A DNA stretch of 64,000 nt from Clostridium cuniculi (lineage in GTDB: Bacteria > Bacillota > Clostridia > Clostridiales > Clostridiaceae), in the NCBI RefSeq assembly GCF_004353185.1, contig NZ_SMUS01000016.1, positions 1 to 64,000 on the forward strand, read 5' to 3'. The position numbers and the translations under genes are program-made. Below are positions 44,672-53,030 of this stretch, piece by piece. Each line of letters begins with the position of its first letter. Position 1 is the first letter of the stretch. The notes beneath the pieces are model-generated. The model saw nothing but the letters and a program-made list of their open reading frames with translations. It was not told the origin of the DNA and ran no database searches.

Positions 44672-45985
44672 CTAAACTACTTTGTTTTCTTTAACTACAA
44701 CATTTTTATTCTTTTTTCTATGATACCAAACTATAGCGATAATAGCTGAAATCCCCATTAAATATGGATAGAATAAATATTTCATTATTGCAAAAGGCGA
44801 AAGAGCTGCTAATCCTGCTGCAGATATAAGTTGTGCTCCATATGGTATAATTCCTTGGAATACACATGAGAACATATCCATAATACCTGCAACTCTCTTA
44901 GGTTCAAGTCCAACTTCATCTGATATATCTTTAGCTATAGGACCTACTGTAACTATTGCAACTGTATTGTTAGCTGTGCAAACATCTACTAAACTTACTA
45001 AAGCAGCAATTCCAAGCTCTGCTCCCATTTTACTCTTAAATCCTCTCAATCCCTTATTTATTATAAAATCAATTCCACCATTATATTTTATTATTTCTAT
45101 AGTTCCTGCAATTAAAATTGATATTATTATAAGTTCACTCATTCCAGCAATACCATCTGCTATTGCTCCAAAGAAACCTAATAGATCAAAACTTCCTCCT
45201 ATAAATCCTATAATTCCTGCTATTACTATTCCACCTAATAAAACCACAATAACATTTAAACCAACTAATGCTCCAACTATAACTGCTATATAAGGAACTA
45301 TCTTAATTAAACTATAATCTAATGCTTCAACAGTAGTTACTGCTCCACCTTTTGCTATTAATACAAATATAAATGCTGTGATAATAGCTGCTGGTAATAC
45401 TATCTTAAAGTTCATTTTAAACTTGTCCTTCATTTCACAACCTTGAGTTCTAGTTGCTGCAATAGTTGTATCTGAAATCATAGATAAGTTGTCACCAAAC
45501 ATTGATCCACAAACTACTGCTGCTACAGCAATAGCTGTAAGTATTCCTGTTTTTTCCGCAACTCCAACTGCAATTGGTACTAACGCAACTATTGTTCCCA
45601 TTGATGTTCCAACTGATAATGATATAAAACAAGCAATTACAAATATTCCTGCAATCATTATATTACTTGGAAGTATAGATAATCCTAAATTTACAGTTGA
45701 ATCAACTGCTCCCATAGATTTTGCAACTTGTGCAAAAGCTCCTGCTAGTATAAATATTAATACCATCAAAATAATATTAGTATTTCCTGCTCCCTTACAG
45801 AATATCTCCACTTTATCTTCAAATTTCACTTTTCTATTCATTACTAGCGCCACTAATGCTGCTGCTAAAAACGGAACTATTATCGAAACTGTATAAAAAT
45901 CTTTAGCTAATAAAGCTGATGATATATAAACAATTATAAATACAAGTAACGGTAATAATGCCCATCCATTCCCTCTCTTGTTCAT
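44672..45985 (-). CDS. NhaC-family transporter, probable methionine transporter MetT, 437 aa
   Basis: About 11-12 membrane segments and motifs of the NhaC family (SVGTSMGTIVALVPIAVGVA, GDNLSMISDTTIAATRTQG). A SAM-I riboswitch precedes it, which is the basis for the MetT (methionine uptake) assignment made for such genes in clostridia and other Firmicutes. It is a single-gene transcription unit. Confidence 0.85.
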   Translation of the reverse strand: MNKRGNGWALLPLLVFIIVYISSALLAKDFYTVSIIVPFLAAALVALVMNRKVKFEDKVEIFCKGAGNTNIILMVLIFILAGAFAQVAKSMGAVDSTVNLGLSILPSNIMIAGIFVIACFISLSVGTSMGTIVALVPIAVGVAEKTGILTAIAVAAVVCGSMFGDNLSMISDTTIAATRTQGCEMKDKFKMNFKIVLPAAIITAFIFVLIAKGGAVTTVEALDYSLIKIVPYIAVIVGALVGLNVIVVLLGGIVIAGIIGFIGGSFDLLGFFGAIADGIAGMSELIIISILIAGTIEIIKYNGGIDFIINKGLRGFKSKMGAELGIAALVSLVDVCTANNTVAIVTVGPIAKDISDEVGLEPKRVAGIMDMFSCVFQGIIPYGAQLISAAGLAALSPFAIMKYLFYPYLMGISAIIAIVWYHRKKNKNVVVKENKVV

Positions 45986-46021
45986 TATTAATTCCTCCTA
46001 CATTAATTTTTTAACAAAAAA

Positions 46022-46231
46022 AGCTTCTGAGAAACTCAGAAGCGTAACTATCAAAACTACATATATTTCTCTCATCTATCAGGATTTAGCACCACGTTCT
46101 ACTAGTGACAAGTTACAGATCACAAGTGACAAGTTAAAATTTAACAACTTGTCACTTATCACTTGTCCCTTGTCATCTACGACAGGTTGCCGGGTTTCAT
46201 AGGGCCAGTCCCTCCACCGCTCTTGATAAGT
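46022..46231 (-). ncRNA. SAM-I (S-box) riboswitch with terminator
   Basis: The minus strand reads CTTATCAAGAGCGG, TGGAGGGACTGGCCCTATGA, ACCCGGCAACC, then GGTGCTAAATCCTG and GATGAGAG, the full S-box consensus. The P3 stem is enlarged to about 100 nt by repeats of ACAAGTGACAAGT-type units. A terminator (AGCTTCTGAG/CTCAGAAGC plus T run) follows at 46044-46016. SAM would stop expression of the transporter gene. Confidence 0.95.
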
Positions 46232-46371
46232 TATTTTCAATTTTCATTAATAAGATTAACAAATTAATAAATTAATGTCAATAAAAAAATTTTTCCTATA
46301 ATATTTTATTGTAATTATTGTAAAATTTTCTAATTTATTAAATTTAACTTTTTTAAATCTATTTACATAAA

Positions 46372-46402
46372 AAAAGGAAGTAACTACATTACTTCCCTTT
46401 TA
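46372..46402 (-). terminator. Terminator of the tRNA-Gly/tRNA-Lys transcript
   Basis: AAAAGGAAGTAA and TTACTTCCCTTTT form a 12-bp stem just after the tRNA-Lys CCA end, with T run on the minus strand. Confidence 0.8.
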
Positions 46403-46403
46403 A

Positions 46404-46479
46404 TGGTGCGCCATCACGGGTTCGAACCGGGGACACCCTGATTAAGAGTCAGGTGCTCTACCAACTGAGCTAATAGCGC
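46404..46479 (-). tRNA. tRNA-Lys (CTT)
   Basis: Cloverleaf: acceptor GCGCTAT/ATGGCGC, D arm GCTCAGTTGGTAGAGC, anticodon loop with CTT (AAG codon), T arm GGTTCGAACC, encoded CCA. It is second in the transcript after tRNA-Gly. Confidence 0.95.
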
Positions 46480-46488
46480 ATAAAAAAA

Positions 46489-46562
46489 TGGAGCGGGTAG
46501 TGGGAATCGAACCCACCTTTCCAGCTTGGAAGGCTGGAGTATTACCGATATACGATACCCGC
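46489..46562 (-). tRNA. tRNA-Gly (TCC), first copy
   Basis: Cloverleaf with acceptor GCGGGTA/TACCCGC, anticodon TCC (GGA codon), T arm GGTTCGATTCC, encoded CCA. A consensus promoter lies 19 bp upstream. It is identical to the copy at 48916-48989. Confidence 0.97.
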
Positions 46563-46580
46563 ATGTTCTTGACAGTAATA

Positions 46581-46609
46581 ATTATAATAAATACTAATTA
46601 CACTGTCAA
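46581..46609 (-). promoter_or_regulatory. Consensus promoter for the tRNA-Gly/tRNA-Lys genes
   Basis: On the minus strand TTGACA and TATAAT are exact with 17-bp spacing, ending 19 bp before the tRNA-Gly 5' end. Confidence 0.9.
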
Positions 46610-46615
46610 GTTTTT

Positions 46616-47290
46616 TTATATTACTTCAGTAAGATTTTTTTGCAATATATTTCTAAATTTTTCTCCCGCTTGTTTATTACTAGTAGCATTTTTACACAAG
46701 TCTAACCATGCTATTATATCTTCCTTATTTTCTTTTCTAAATGCTTCTTCACTATTTGACATATAACTTGAATCCAGAACAAACTTTCCTAATTCCTCAG
46801 GTTTTTCAAAAATTTTTAAATATAAAAACTCACTACTATCTCCATACCAAGTTCTATTAAAGTCTCTTACAAATTTCTTTAGTTCTAGCATTAATTTATT
46901 CTTAGGTAAATCCCAACACTTCTTAATTATAGTAACTTGATGTCTCATCTTTTCTGCTTCTTCTTTAGTGATTTTTTTACTTCTTTCTCCATCACTTATT
47001 ACTTGTTCTACAGGCTTTATAGGAATTGCTGATACTCTACCATCTCTAGAATTAATCCATATATAAAAAGCTTCTGGTAAAAAAGAGTATTGAATATACC
47101 CTATTAAGGCTCTAATATCTGGTACGTAACCCCAAATATTATTTAATCCACTCTGCCTGCAGAAAATCAATGTGTGAATATAGAGGCTTTTATCTGTGGG
47201 CCTCCTATTCATAAGCATATGCCCTCTAATAGTTTTGTTCTCACTAATTAGCTCCTTCCAATAGTCAAAAGAATTATAATTTTGCCTCAC
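46616..47290 (-). CDS. Hypothetical protein, 224 aa
   Basis: Soluble, no signal or membrane segment. The N-terminal half includes FDYWKELISENKTIRGH and NIWGYVPDIRALIGYIQYSF; the C-terminal half is basic and helical (EEFRK-type, LDLCKNATSNKQAGEKFRN). No known domain is recognised. It sits inside the interval between two identical tRNA-Gly genes and ends close to the tRNA promoter. Confidence 0.7.
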   Translation of the reverse strand: MRQNYNSFDYWKELISENKTIRGHMLMNRRPTDKSLYIHTLIFCRQSGLNNIWGYVPDIRALIGYIQYSFLPEAFYIWINSRDGRVSAIPIKPVEQVISDGERSKKITKEEAEKMRHQVTIIKKCWDLPKNKLMLELKKFVRDFNRTWYGDSSEFLYLKIFEKPEELGKFVLDSSYMSNSEEAFRKENKEDIIAWLDLCKNATSNKQAGEKFRNILQKNLTEVI

Positions 47291-47459
47291 ATTATCACCT
47301 TCTTCATAATTTTTAATATAATATATTATAATATATTATATATTAATACTAACACTTTACACTAAAGCTAATCAATAGTAATGGTTTAAAGTTATGTAAA
47401 TTTGATATTTCACACAATTTAGATTATAATATAATAAAAGGATTAAAGGGGGCAATCCA

Positions 47460-47861
47460 TTGTACAATTGTGAGATATGTGGCGATAAAGCGGATATTCA
47501 TCATATAATTCATAGGAGTGAAGGTGGTTTTGATATCGAGATAAACTACAAGTATTTATGTGCTTTGCATCATAGAGGTAAAAACGGTCCGCATCAAAAT
47601 CAATTCGTTGATCTTCAATATAAAATTGATATGCAAACTAAATTGTACAGCATTCTGCCAAAAGAATATTATTCTCCAAAAGAAATATCTCAAATTTTAG
47701 GTATTCATAATAACTCTTTAAAAAGGTTATTAAAAAATCTTAAAAGATATAAAGAAGGATATAAAAAAGAGGATATAATCTTTACTTTAATGGGTTGTGT
47801 CAGATATACTGTAGATACTTTAGAAGAACTTGCTTTAGATTTATTAATAGATGCTCTTTAA
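47460..47861 (+). CDS. HNH-motif plus helix-turn-helix protein, 133 aa
   Basis: It starts at TTG 47460 with AAGGGGG 8 bp upstream. Residues 1-45 form a zinc-binding HNH-like module (CEICGDKADIHHIIHRSEGG, LCALHHRG). Residues about 70-100 look like a helix-turn-helix (YSPKEISQILGIHNNSLKRLL). A nuclease or DNA-binding role is plausible. It lies alone and divergent from the 224-aa gene, with its own terminator. Confidence 0.65.
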   Translation: MYNCEICGDKADIHHIIHRSEGGFDIEINYKYLCALHHRGKNGPHQNQFVDLQYKIDMQTKLYSILPKEYYSPKEISQILGIHNNSLKRLLKNLKRYKEGYKKEDIIFTLMGCVRYTVDTLEELALDLLIDAL

Positions 47862-47881
47862 TATTAAAATTCTGAAATTAT

Positions 47882-47924
47882 AGTAGTATGTAATAAGTTT
47901 TCTTATTTCTACTACTTTTTTTGA
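47882..47924 (+). terminator. Terminator of the HNH-HTH gene
   Basis: AGTAGTA and TACTACT with inner AATAAG/CTTATT make a bulged stem followed by seven Ts. Confidence 0.7.
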
Positions 47925-47945
47925 AATAAATTCATTAATATATTC

Positions 47946-48725
47946 TTAAGATAACAACTTTTTAAATTCCTCTATACTCATTGGATCAACTTCAATTCTT
48001 TTTAGTTTATATCTATTACTTTTATAAGATATTTTCCCTTTCTGTATAGTTACAGCCGCTTTTATATTAAGTTCATTTGCTATATTTATTACTTTATTAC
48101 TATACCATCCAAAAGGATAAGCTAAGTAATCTCCACTTGCACCAATATTATCTCTTAAAAATTCTTGTGCACCCTTTATTTCATTATAAATATTTTCTCT
48201 TGATAATAAACTTAATCTTGCATGATCTATAGTATGATTTTCTATTTCCATACCTGTGCTTTGCATTTCTTTTAACATGTCAGCTGTCATATAATAACCA
48301 TCACCAACAAAATTTGTTATTACAAAAAATGTAGCTTTTATATTATTTTCTTTCAAAATTGGAAATGCATTTTCATAATTATCCACATATCCATCATCAA
48401 AAGTTATAACTATGGGGTTTTCTGGAATTAAATCATTTTCTAAGGCCATTATTGCCTCATCTAATGTTAATGAATTAAAATCATTATCATTTAACCATAA
48501 CATTTGTTCTTTAAACATATTTATTGGTAAAACCATCTTATTTTCAGGATCATTATCATTTATGGAATGATACATAAGTATTGGAATCTTTATATTTTTG
48601 TTATTATATTTTTTATTTTCTTTAATAGATACTATTTCAAATTTATGACCATTATTTTCACTTATAAAAAATATACATAAAGACATTGTTATTACTAAAA
48701 TACTTGTTAATAAGAGCCTCTTCAT
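47946..48725 (-). CDS. Polysaccharide deacetylase, secreted, 259 aa
   Basis: A signal/anchor (LLLTSILVITMSLCIFFIS) precedes the NodB domain. Motif 1 is VITFDDGYVDNYENAFP with the Asp-Asp, motif 2 is IENHTIDHARLSLLS with two His, and YPFGWYS follows. It would deacetylate peptidoglycan or another extracellular glycan. Length is short and typical of single-domain members. Confidence 0.9.
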   Translation of the reverse strand: MKRLLLTSILVITMSLCIFFISENNGHKFEIVSIKENKKYNNKNIKIPILMYHSINDNDPENKMVLPINMFKEQMLWLNDNDFNSLTLDEAIMALENDLIPENPIVITFDDGYVDNYENAFPILKENNIKATFFVITNFVGDGYYMTADMLKEMQSTGMEIENHTIDHARLSLLSRENIYNEIKGAQEFLRDNIGASGDYLAYPFGWYSNKVINIANELNIKAAVTIQKGKISYKSNRYKLKRIEVDPMSIEEFKKLLS

Positions 48726-48887
48726 TTTATGCTAAAACTCCTTTTATATTAAATCATTACTTTTATCACCCTTAATACTTCATAATATTATTTTAACTAT
48801 TTTAAGTTTTATTATAATAAATTATTTCTCTCTCTTAACATTACTGAAAAAATTTATCTTATTAGCATAATATTTTAGAAAATAAAA

Positions 48888-48911
48888 AAAGCTGTGAAAA
48901 AACACAGCTTT
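48888..48911 (-). terminator. Terminator of the second tRNA-Gly
   Basis: AAAGCTGTG and CACAGCTTT form a 9-bp perfect stem 5 bp after the tRNA, with T run on the minus strand. The rest of 48726-48887 shows no gene. Confidence 0.85.
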
Positions 48912-48915
48912 GATT

Positions 48916-48989
48916 TGGAGCGGGTAGTGGGAATCGAACCCACCTTTCCAGCTTGGAAGGCTGGAGTATTACCGATATACGATACCCGC
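48916..48989 (-). tRNA. tRNA-Gly (TCC), second copy
   Basis: Sequence is identical to 46489-46562, including encoded CCA. It is a monocistronic gene with its own consensus promoter and terminator. Confidence 0.97.
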
Positions 48990-49026
48990 ATATTTATTTT
49001 TTATTAAGTTCCTCTGAACAATTAAG

Positions 49027-49055
49027 ATTATATTATTATTAATACAACTTGTCAA
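49027..49055 (-). promoter_or_regulatory. Consensus promoter for the second tRNA-Gly
   Basis: On the minus strand TTGACA, 17 bp, TATAAT, ending 38 bp before the tRNA. It is not a copy of the first tRNA-Gly promoter spacer, so the two promoters differ. Confidence 0.85.
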
Positions 49056-49083
49056 TATATTTTTTAAAATTTATATAATATTT

Positions 49084-49329
49084 TTATATTCTCATATTAA
49101 GTTGTACAAAAGCTTCTCCAGAAGGTTTTCTGAATTCGTAAGTATTCCCTCTTTCCTTATCCCCTATTATGAATAATCTTCTATCACTTATTATTGTAAA
49201 TCTATTAAAAAATGCTTCTCTATTATTTCTCCAATATCTTAATACCCAATGATTAGATCTACTTGAAAAGTATTGAAGCCAATCATAAGAAGAAAATTCT
49301 ATAGAATTATAATCATACATAAAACTCAC
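49084..49329 (-). CDS. Small hypothetical protein, 81 aa
   Basis: Soluble and aromatic-rich: YDWLQYFSSRSNHWVLRYWRN, RRLFIIGDKERGN, then YEFRKPSGEAF. No domain is recognised. A GGAGTGAG-type ribosome site precedes the ATG. It is a single gene upstream of the divergent thrS leader. Confidence 0.6.
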   Translation of the reverse strand: MSFMYDYNSIEFSSYDWLQYFSSRSNHWVLRYWRNNREAFFNRFTIISDRRLFIIGDKERGNTYEFRKPSGEAFVQLNMRI

Positions 49330-49418
49330 TCCTTAAACTTTATTTATACAATAAAATACTATGCTACTTTACTTAATAATATGACTTGTTAAGCAAAAAT
49401 ATTTTCCCCTACAATTTA

Positions 49419-49447
49419 TTGACATTACAAAGCTAGATAATTATAAT
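49419..49447 (+). promoter_or_regulatory. thrS promoter
   Basis: TTGACA and TATAAT are both exact with 17-bp spacing, so transcription would start near 49454, at the head of the T-box leader. Confidence 0.9.
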
Positions 49448-49453
49448 TATTGT

Positions 49454-49726
49454 TAAGTAAAATTCTAAATTATTTTAATTCGATGAAGAGACGAGTAAAT
49501 TAAACCTTCATTTTCAGAGAGAAAATACATTAGCTGGAAGTATTTTTAAATGAAATTAATTGAAGACTACCTCTGAGAGACTCTAATCAAGTCCGTCGCA
49601 TCACGTTACGATGTTTACTTAAGTGGTCTATATTAGACAATTAAGGGTGGAACCGCGGGAATTATAATGCTCTCGTCCCTTTTCTATACTATTTTGTATA
49701 AGAAAAGCGACGAAGAGCTTTTTTTA
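49454..49726 (+). ncRNA. Threonine T-box leader
   Basis: Stem I carries GATGAAGAGACGAGTAAA (AGTA-box region), and the specifier-loop region includes ACC (Thr) at 49569-49571. The invariant T-box AGGGTGGAACCGCGG lies at 49644-49658. The competing terminator GCTCTCGTC.../...GCGACGAAGAGC and T run are at 49669-49725. Uncharged tRNA-Thr would allow readthrough into thrS. The remaining 49727-49906 contains no gene. Confidence 0.95.
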
Positions 49727-49906
49727 TACAGTAAATTAACACTATATTTAAGATAAAGCATAATTCATTTAGAGTTAATTTAAAATCTGCTACACAAACA
49801 CTTTAATTCTTTTTATTACTGCTTAATTCTTAAATAATATAAAATGAAACTCATTGTTATATTCAATTCGATGAATAAGTTCAATTAAATGAAGGGAGAT
49901 ATAGAA

Positions 49907-51838
49907 ATGATAAAAATCACTTTAAAAGATGGATCAATTAAAGAAGTTGAAAATGGATCATCAGTTTTAGACGTTGCTAAATCTATAAGCGAAGGTTTAG
50001 CAAGAGTTGCTCAATGTGGAATAGTTAATGGTAAAGTTGTTGACTTAAGAACAACTTTAAATGAAGATTGTGAATTAGAAATTTGTACTTTCGATTCTCA
50101 AGAAGGAAAAGATGCTGTAAGACACAGTGTTTCTCATGTACTTGCAGCTGCAGTTAAAAGATTATTCCCAGAAGCTAAAATCGCTATTGGACCTGCAATT
50201 GCTAACGGATTTTACTATGATTTCGATGTAGAAAAACCTTTCTCTGCAGAAGATTTAGTAAAAATAGAAGCTGAAATGAAAAAAATAATAAAGGAAAATC
50301 CTCAAATTGAGAGATTTGAACTTCCTAGAAATGAAGCTTTAGAGCTTATGAAAGATGAACCTTATAAGGTTGAATTAATAAATGATCTTCCAGAAGATGA
50401 AATTATTTCTTTCTATAAAATAGGTGATTTCACTGACCTTTGTGCAGGACCTCACGTATTATCATTAAAGAACATAAAAGCTATTAAGCTTATAAGAAGT
50501 GCTGGTGCTTACTGGAAAGGTGACGAAAAGAACAAAATGCTTTCTAGAATATACGGAACTGCATTCTTAAAGAAAGCTGACTTAGATGCTCATTTAGAAG
50601 CTTTAGAAGAAGCTAAAAAGAGAGATCATAACAAATTAGGTAGAGAACTTGGAATCTTTACTACTGATGAAAAAGTAGGTCAAGGTCTTCCTCTATTCAT
50701 GCCTAAGGGAGCTAAATTATTCCAAACTCTTCAAAGATGGATTGAAGATGAAGAAGAAAAGAGAGGTTACGTTTTAACTAAGACTCCATTTATGTCTAAG
50801 AATGACTTATTCGTAGCTTCTGGCCACTGGAGCCACTATAAAGATGGTATGTTTGTATTAGGTGATGAAGAAAAAGATGCTGAAGTTATGGCTTTAAGAC
50901 CAATGACTTGCCCATTCCAATTCACTGTTTACAATGCAGAACAACACAGTTATAGAGATCTTCCAATAAGATACGCAGAAACTTCTACTTTATTTAGAAA
51001 AGAAGCTTCAGGTGAAATGCACGGTCTTACTAGAGTTAGACAATTCACTTTATCAGAAGGTCATATAATCTGTACTCCAGAACAATTAGAAGATGAATTT
51101 AAAGAAGTTGTTGATTTAATAAACTACGTTATGGAAACTCTAGGAATCTCTGAAGATATATCTTACAGATTCTCTAAATGGGATCCAACAGACACTGAAA
51201 AATATATAAATAACCCAGAAGCTTGGGAAGCTACTCAAAACCAAATGAGAACTATATTAGATCACCTAGGAATAGATTATGTTGAAGCTGAAGGTGAAGC
51301 TGCATTCTATGGACCAAAACTTGATATCCAATCTAAAAACGTTCATGGAAAAGAAGATACAATAATTACTGTTCAAATTGACTTTGCTTTAGGTGAAAGA
51401 CTTGGTATGACTTATATCGATAAAGATGGTGAAAAGAAAATACCATTTGTTATTCACAGATCATCAATTGGATGTTATGAAAGAACTATCGCAACTTTAA
51501 TTGAAAAGTATGCTGGTGCTTTCCCAACTTGGATGTCTCCAGTTCAAGCTAAAGTTCTTCCATTATCAGATAAATACGCTGATTATGCTAATGAAGTTGT
51601 TAAAACTTTAAGAAAAAATGGTGTTAGAGTTGAAGCTGACCACAGAGTTGAAAAAATTGGTTACAAAATTAGAGAAGCTAGACTTGAAAGAGTTCCTTAT
51701 ATCTTAGTTGTAGGTGAAAAGGAAGCTGCTAACAATGAAGTTTCTGTAAGAAGCAGAAAGAATGATGATGAAGGAGCAATGGCTTTAGATGCATTTGTTT
51801 CTAGAATCACTTCTGAAATATCTAATAAAGAAAGATAA
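49907..51838 (+). CDS. thrS: Threonyl-tRNA synthetase, 643 aa
   Basis: Domains in order: TGS (MIKITLKDGS...), editing domain with HSVSHVLAAA and GFYYDF, class II core with zinc ligands (RPMTCPFQFTVY; Cys, His) and motif 2 RYAETSTLFRKEASGEMHGLTRVR, and anticodon-binding domain at the C-terminus. I start at ATG 49907, with GGGAG 8 bp upstream; an in-frame ATG six codons earlier overlaps that site. Control is by the T-box leader. Confidence 0.97.
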   Translation: MIKITLKDGSIKEVENGSSVLDVAKSISEGLARVAQCGIVNGKVVDLRTTLNEDCELEICTFDSQEGKDAVRHSVSHVLAAAVKRLFPEAKIAIGPAIANGFYYDFDVEKPFSAEDLVKIEAEMKKIIKENPQIERFELPRNEALELMKDEPYKVELINDLPEDEIISFYKIGDFTDLCAGPHVLSLKNIKAIKLIRSAGAYWKGDEKNKMLSRIYGTAFLKKADLDAHLEALEEAKKRDHNKLGRELGIFTTDEKVGQGLPLFMPKGAKLFQTLQRWIEDEEEKRGYVLTKTPFMSKNDLFVASGHWSHYKDGMFVLGDEEKDAEVMALRPMTCPFQFTVYNAEQHSYRDLPIRYAETSTLFRKEASGEMHGLTRVRQFTLSEGHIICTPEQLEDEFKEVVDLINYVMETLGISEDISYRFSKWDPTDTEKYINNPEAWEATQNQMRTILDHLGIDYVEAEGEAAFYGPKLDIQSKNVHGKEDTIITVQIDFALGERLGMTYIDKDGEKKIPFVIHRSSIGCYERTIATLIEKYAGAFPTWMSPVQAKVLPLSDKYADYANEVVKTLRKNGVRVEADHRVEKIGYKIREARLERVPYILVVGEKEAANNEVSVRSRKNDDEGAMALDAFVSRITSEISNKER

Positions 51839-51849
51839 TTAAAATAAAT

Positions 51850-51888
51850 AAGGATCTATCGATTAAAACCCTTAATCGATAGATCCTT
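51850..51888. terminator. thrS terminator
   Basis: AAGGATCTATCGATTAA and TTAATCGATAGATCCTT form a 17-bp perfect stem, usable for both convergent genes. Confidence 0.9.
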
Positions 51889-51903
51889 ATTTTATATTAA
51901 TTT

Positions 51904-52971
51904 TTATTTATATATATAAAAATCAGTTAAAAGCCATGAATCATTAAATTTCACAAAATTATAAGTTTGAGTAGCTACATCATCATTAGTAATTTGTTTG
52001 CTATAAACTGCCTTTAATGTTGTTTCAGTTTGTTCTATTTTTAAATCATCATATTCTACTGATATCTCACCACTAATACCAAAGTTTCCACACGCAATAT
52101 ATACTTGCCCATCTTTCTCAATAGTATAATTATCTATCAAATAATAAATTGTATCATTTGTACAATATTCAGATAAAGCCTCAATGATTTGTTGCTTTGT
52201 TTTATACTTATATGAAGGAGCAAAACTATGATTTTCTATAATATTGTCTAAATATCTACCCTCTTCTATAATATTATAGAAATCTAAATTTTTAGCATCC
52301 ATTACACTATCAATTGCATTCTTAGCTCTCAATGAAATCTCTCTTATTTCTTCCTCTGTAAGTTGTCTATATTCAACATTCAAATGAACAATAAAACTTC
52401 TACCATATTGTTCATTTATACCTTCATAAATAAAGATACCTATATTATTGGTATTAACATCTTTTTCACTCCATGATATTGGAACACTAATATTTTCACC
52501 ATTTACATTTATTACCCCTTCTGCTGGTAGTTCATATTTATCTCCTTGTGATACACTATAATTATACTCTATTTTATCAAATCTATTTTTTATATCTGTA
52601 GCTATTGAAATCATATTATCTACATCAACCTCATTATCTATAGCCATTTTTATTATATTGTAAGCATCATCTAATCTATTATAATTTATATACTCATCCT
52701 TTATTTCTATATATAAATCTTTATTCCTCTTATCCATTAATATTGCTTTTTCATATAATTTTTTTGCTTCATCAAAATTATTTTCTTTCAAATATTCACT
52801 TGCTTTTTTCTTTAAAACTTCTACCTCTTCTTCTTCTGCCTTTATATCATCTCTAACATTTTCAGATATAACAACTTCCTTTGCTATTGGTTTACATTGA
52901 TCTAATAATATGCCAGCTACGCTCCCAATTAAAACTAATGATATAATTGATACAATTGCTCTTTTTTTCAT
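51904..52971 (-). CDS. Membrane-anchored TPR protein with IseA-like C-terminal domain, 355 aa
   Basis: An N-terminal signal/anchor (AIVSIISLVLIGSVAGILL) leads into TPR-like helices (about 50-105, SEYLKENNFDEAKKLYEKA). An Ig-like Big_4 segment follows (about 135-195, GVINVNGENISVPISWSEKD). The C-terminal ~150 residues resemble IseA, the DL-endopeptidase inhibitor (NAIDSVMDAKNLDFYNIIEE, ending FNDSWLLTDF). It follows the two-component genes by 60 bp; iseA of B. subtilis is under WalRK control, so regulation by this pair is plausible. Confidence 0.65.
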   Translation of the reverse strand: MKKRAIVSIISLVLIGSVAGILLDQCKPIAKEVVISENVRDDIKAEEEEVEVLKKKASEYLKENNFDEAKKLYEKAILMDKRNKDLYIEIKDEYINYNRLDDAYNIIKMAIDNEVDVDNMISIATDIKNRFDKIEYNYSVSQGDKYELPAEGVINVNGENISVPISWSEKDVNTNNIGIFIYEGINEQYGRSFIVHLNVEYRQLTEEEIREISLRAKNAIDSVMDAKNLDFYNIIEEGRYLDNIIENHSFAPSYKYKTKQQIIEALSEYCTNDTIYYLIDNYTIEKDGQVYIACGNFGISGEISVEYDDLKIEQTETTLKAVYSKQITNDDVATQTYNFVKFNDSWLLTDFYIYK

Positions 52972-53030
52972 TTTATTTATTCCCCCTTGCTCTTTATATT
53001 TACATTATATAAATTAAAATTTTCTAATTC

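Noticed and set aside
47320..47345. AT palindrome (AATATATTATAATATATTATATATT-type) as a terminator or operator
   Set aside because: Low-complexity AT sequence without a T run or an arm structure beyond chance.
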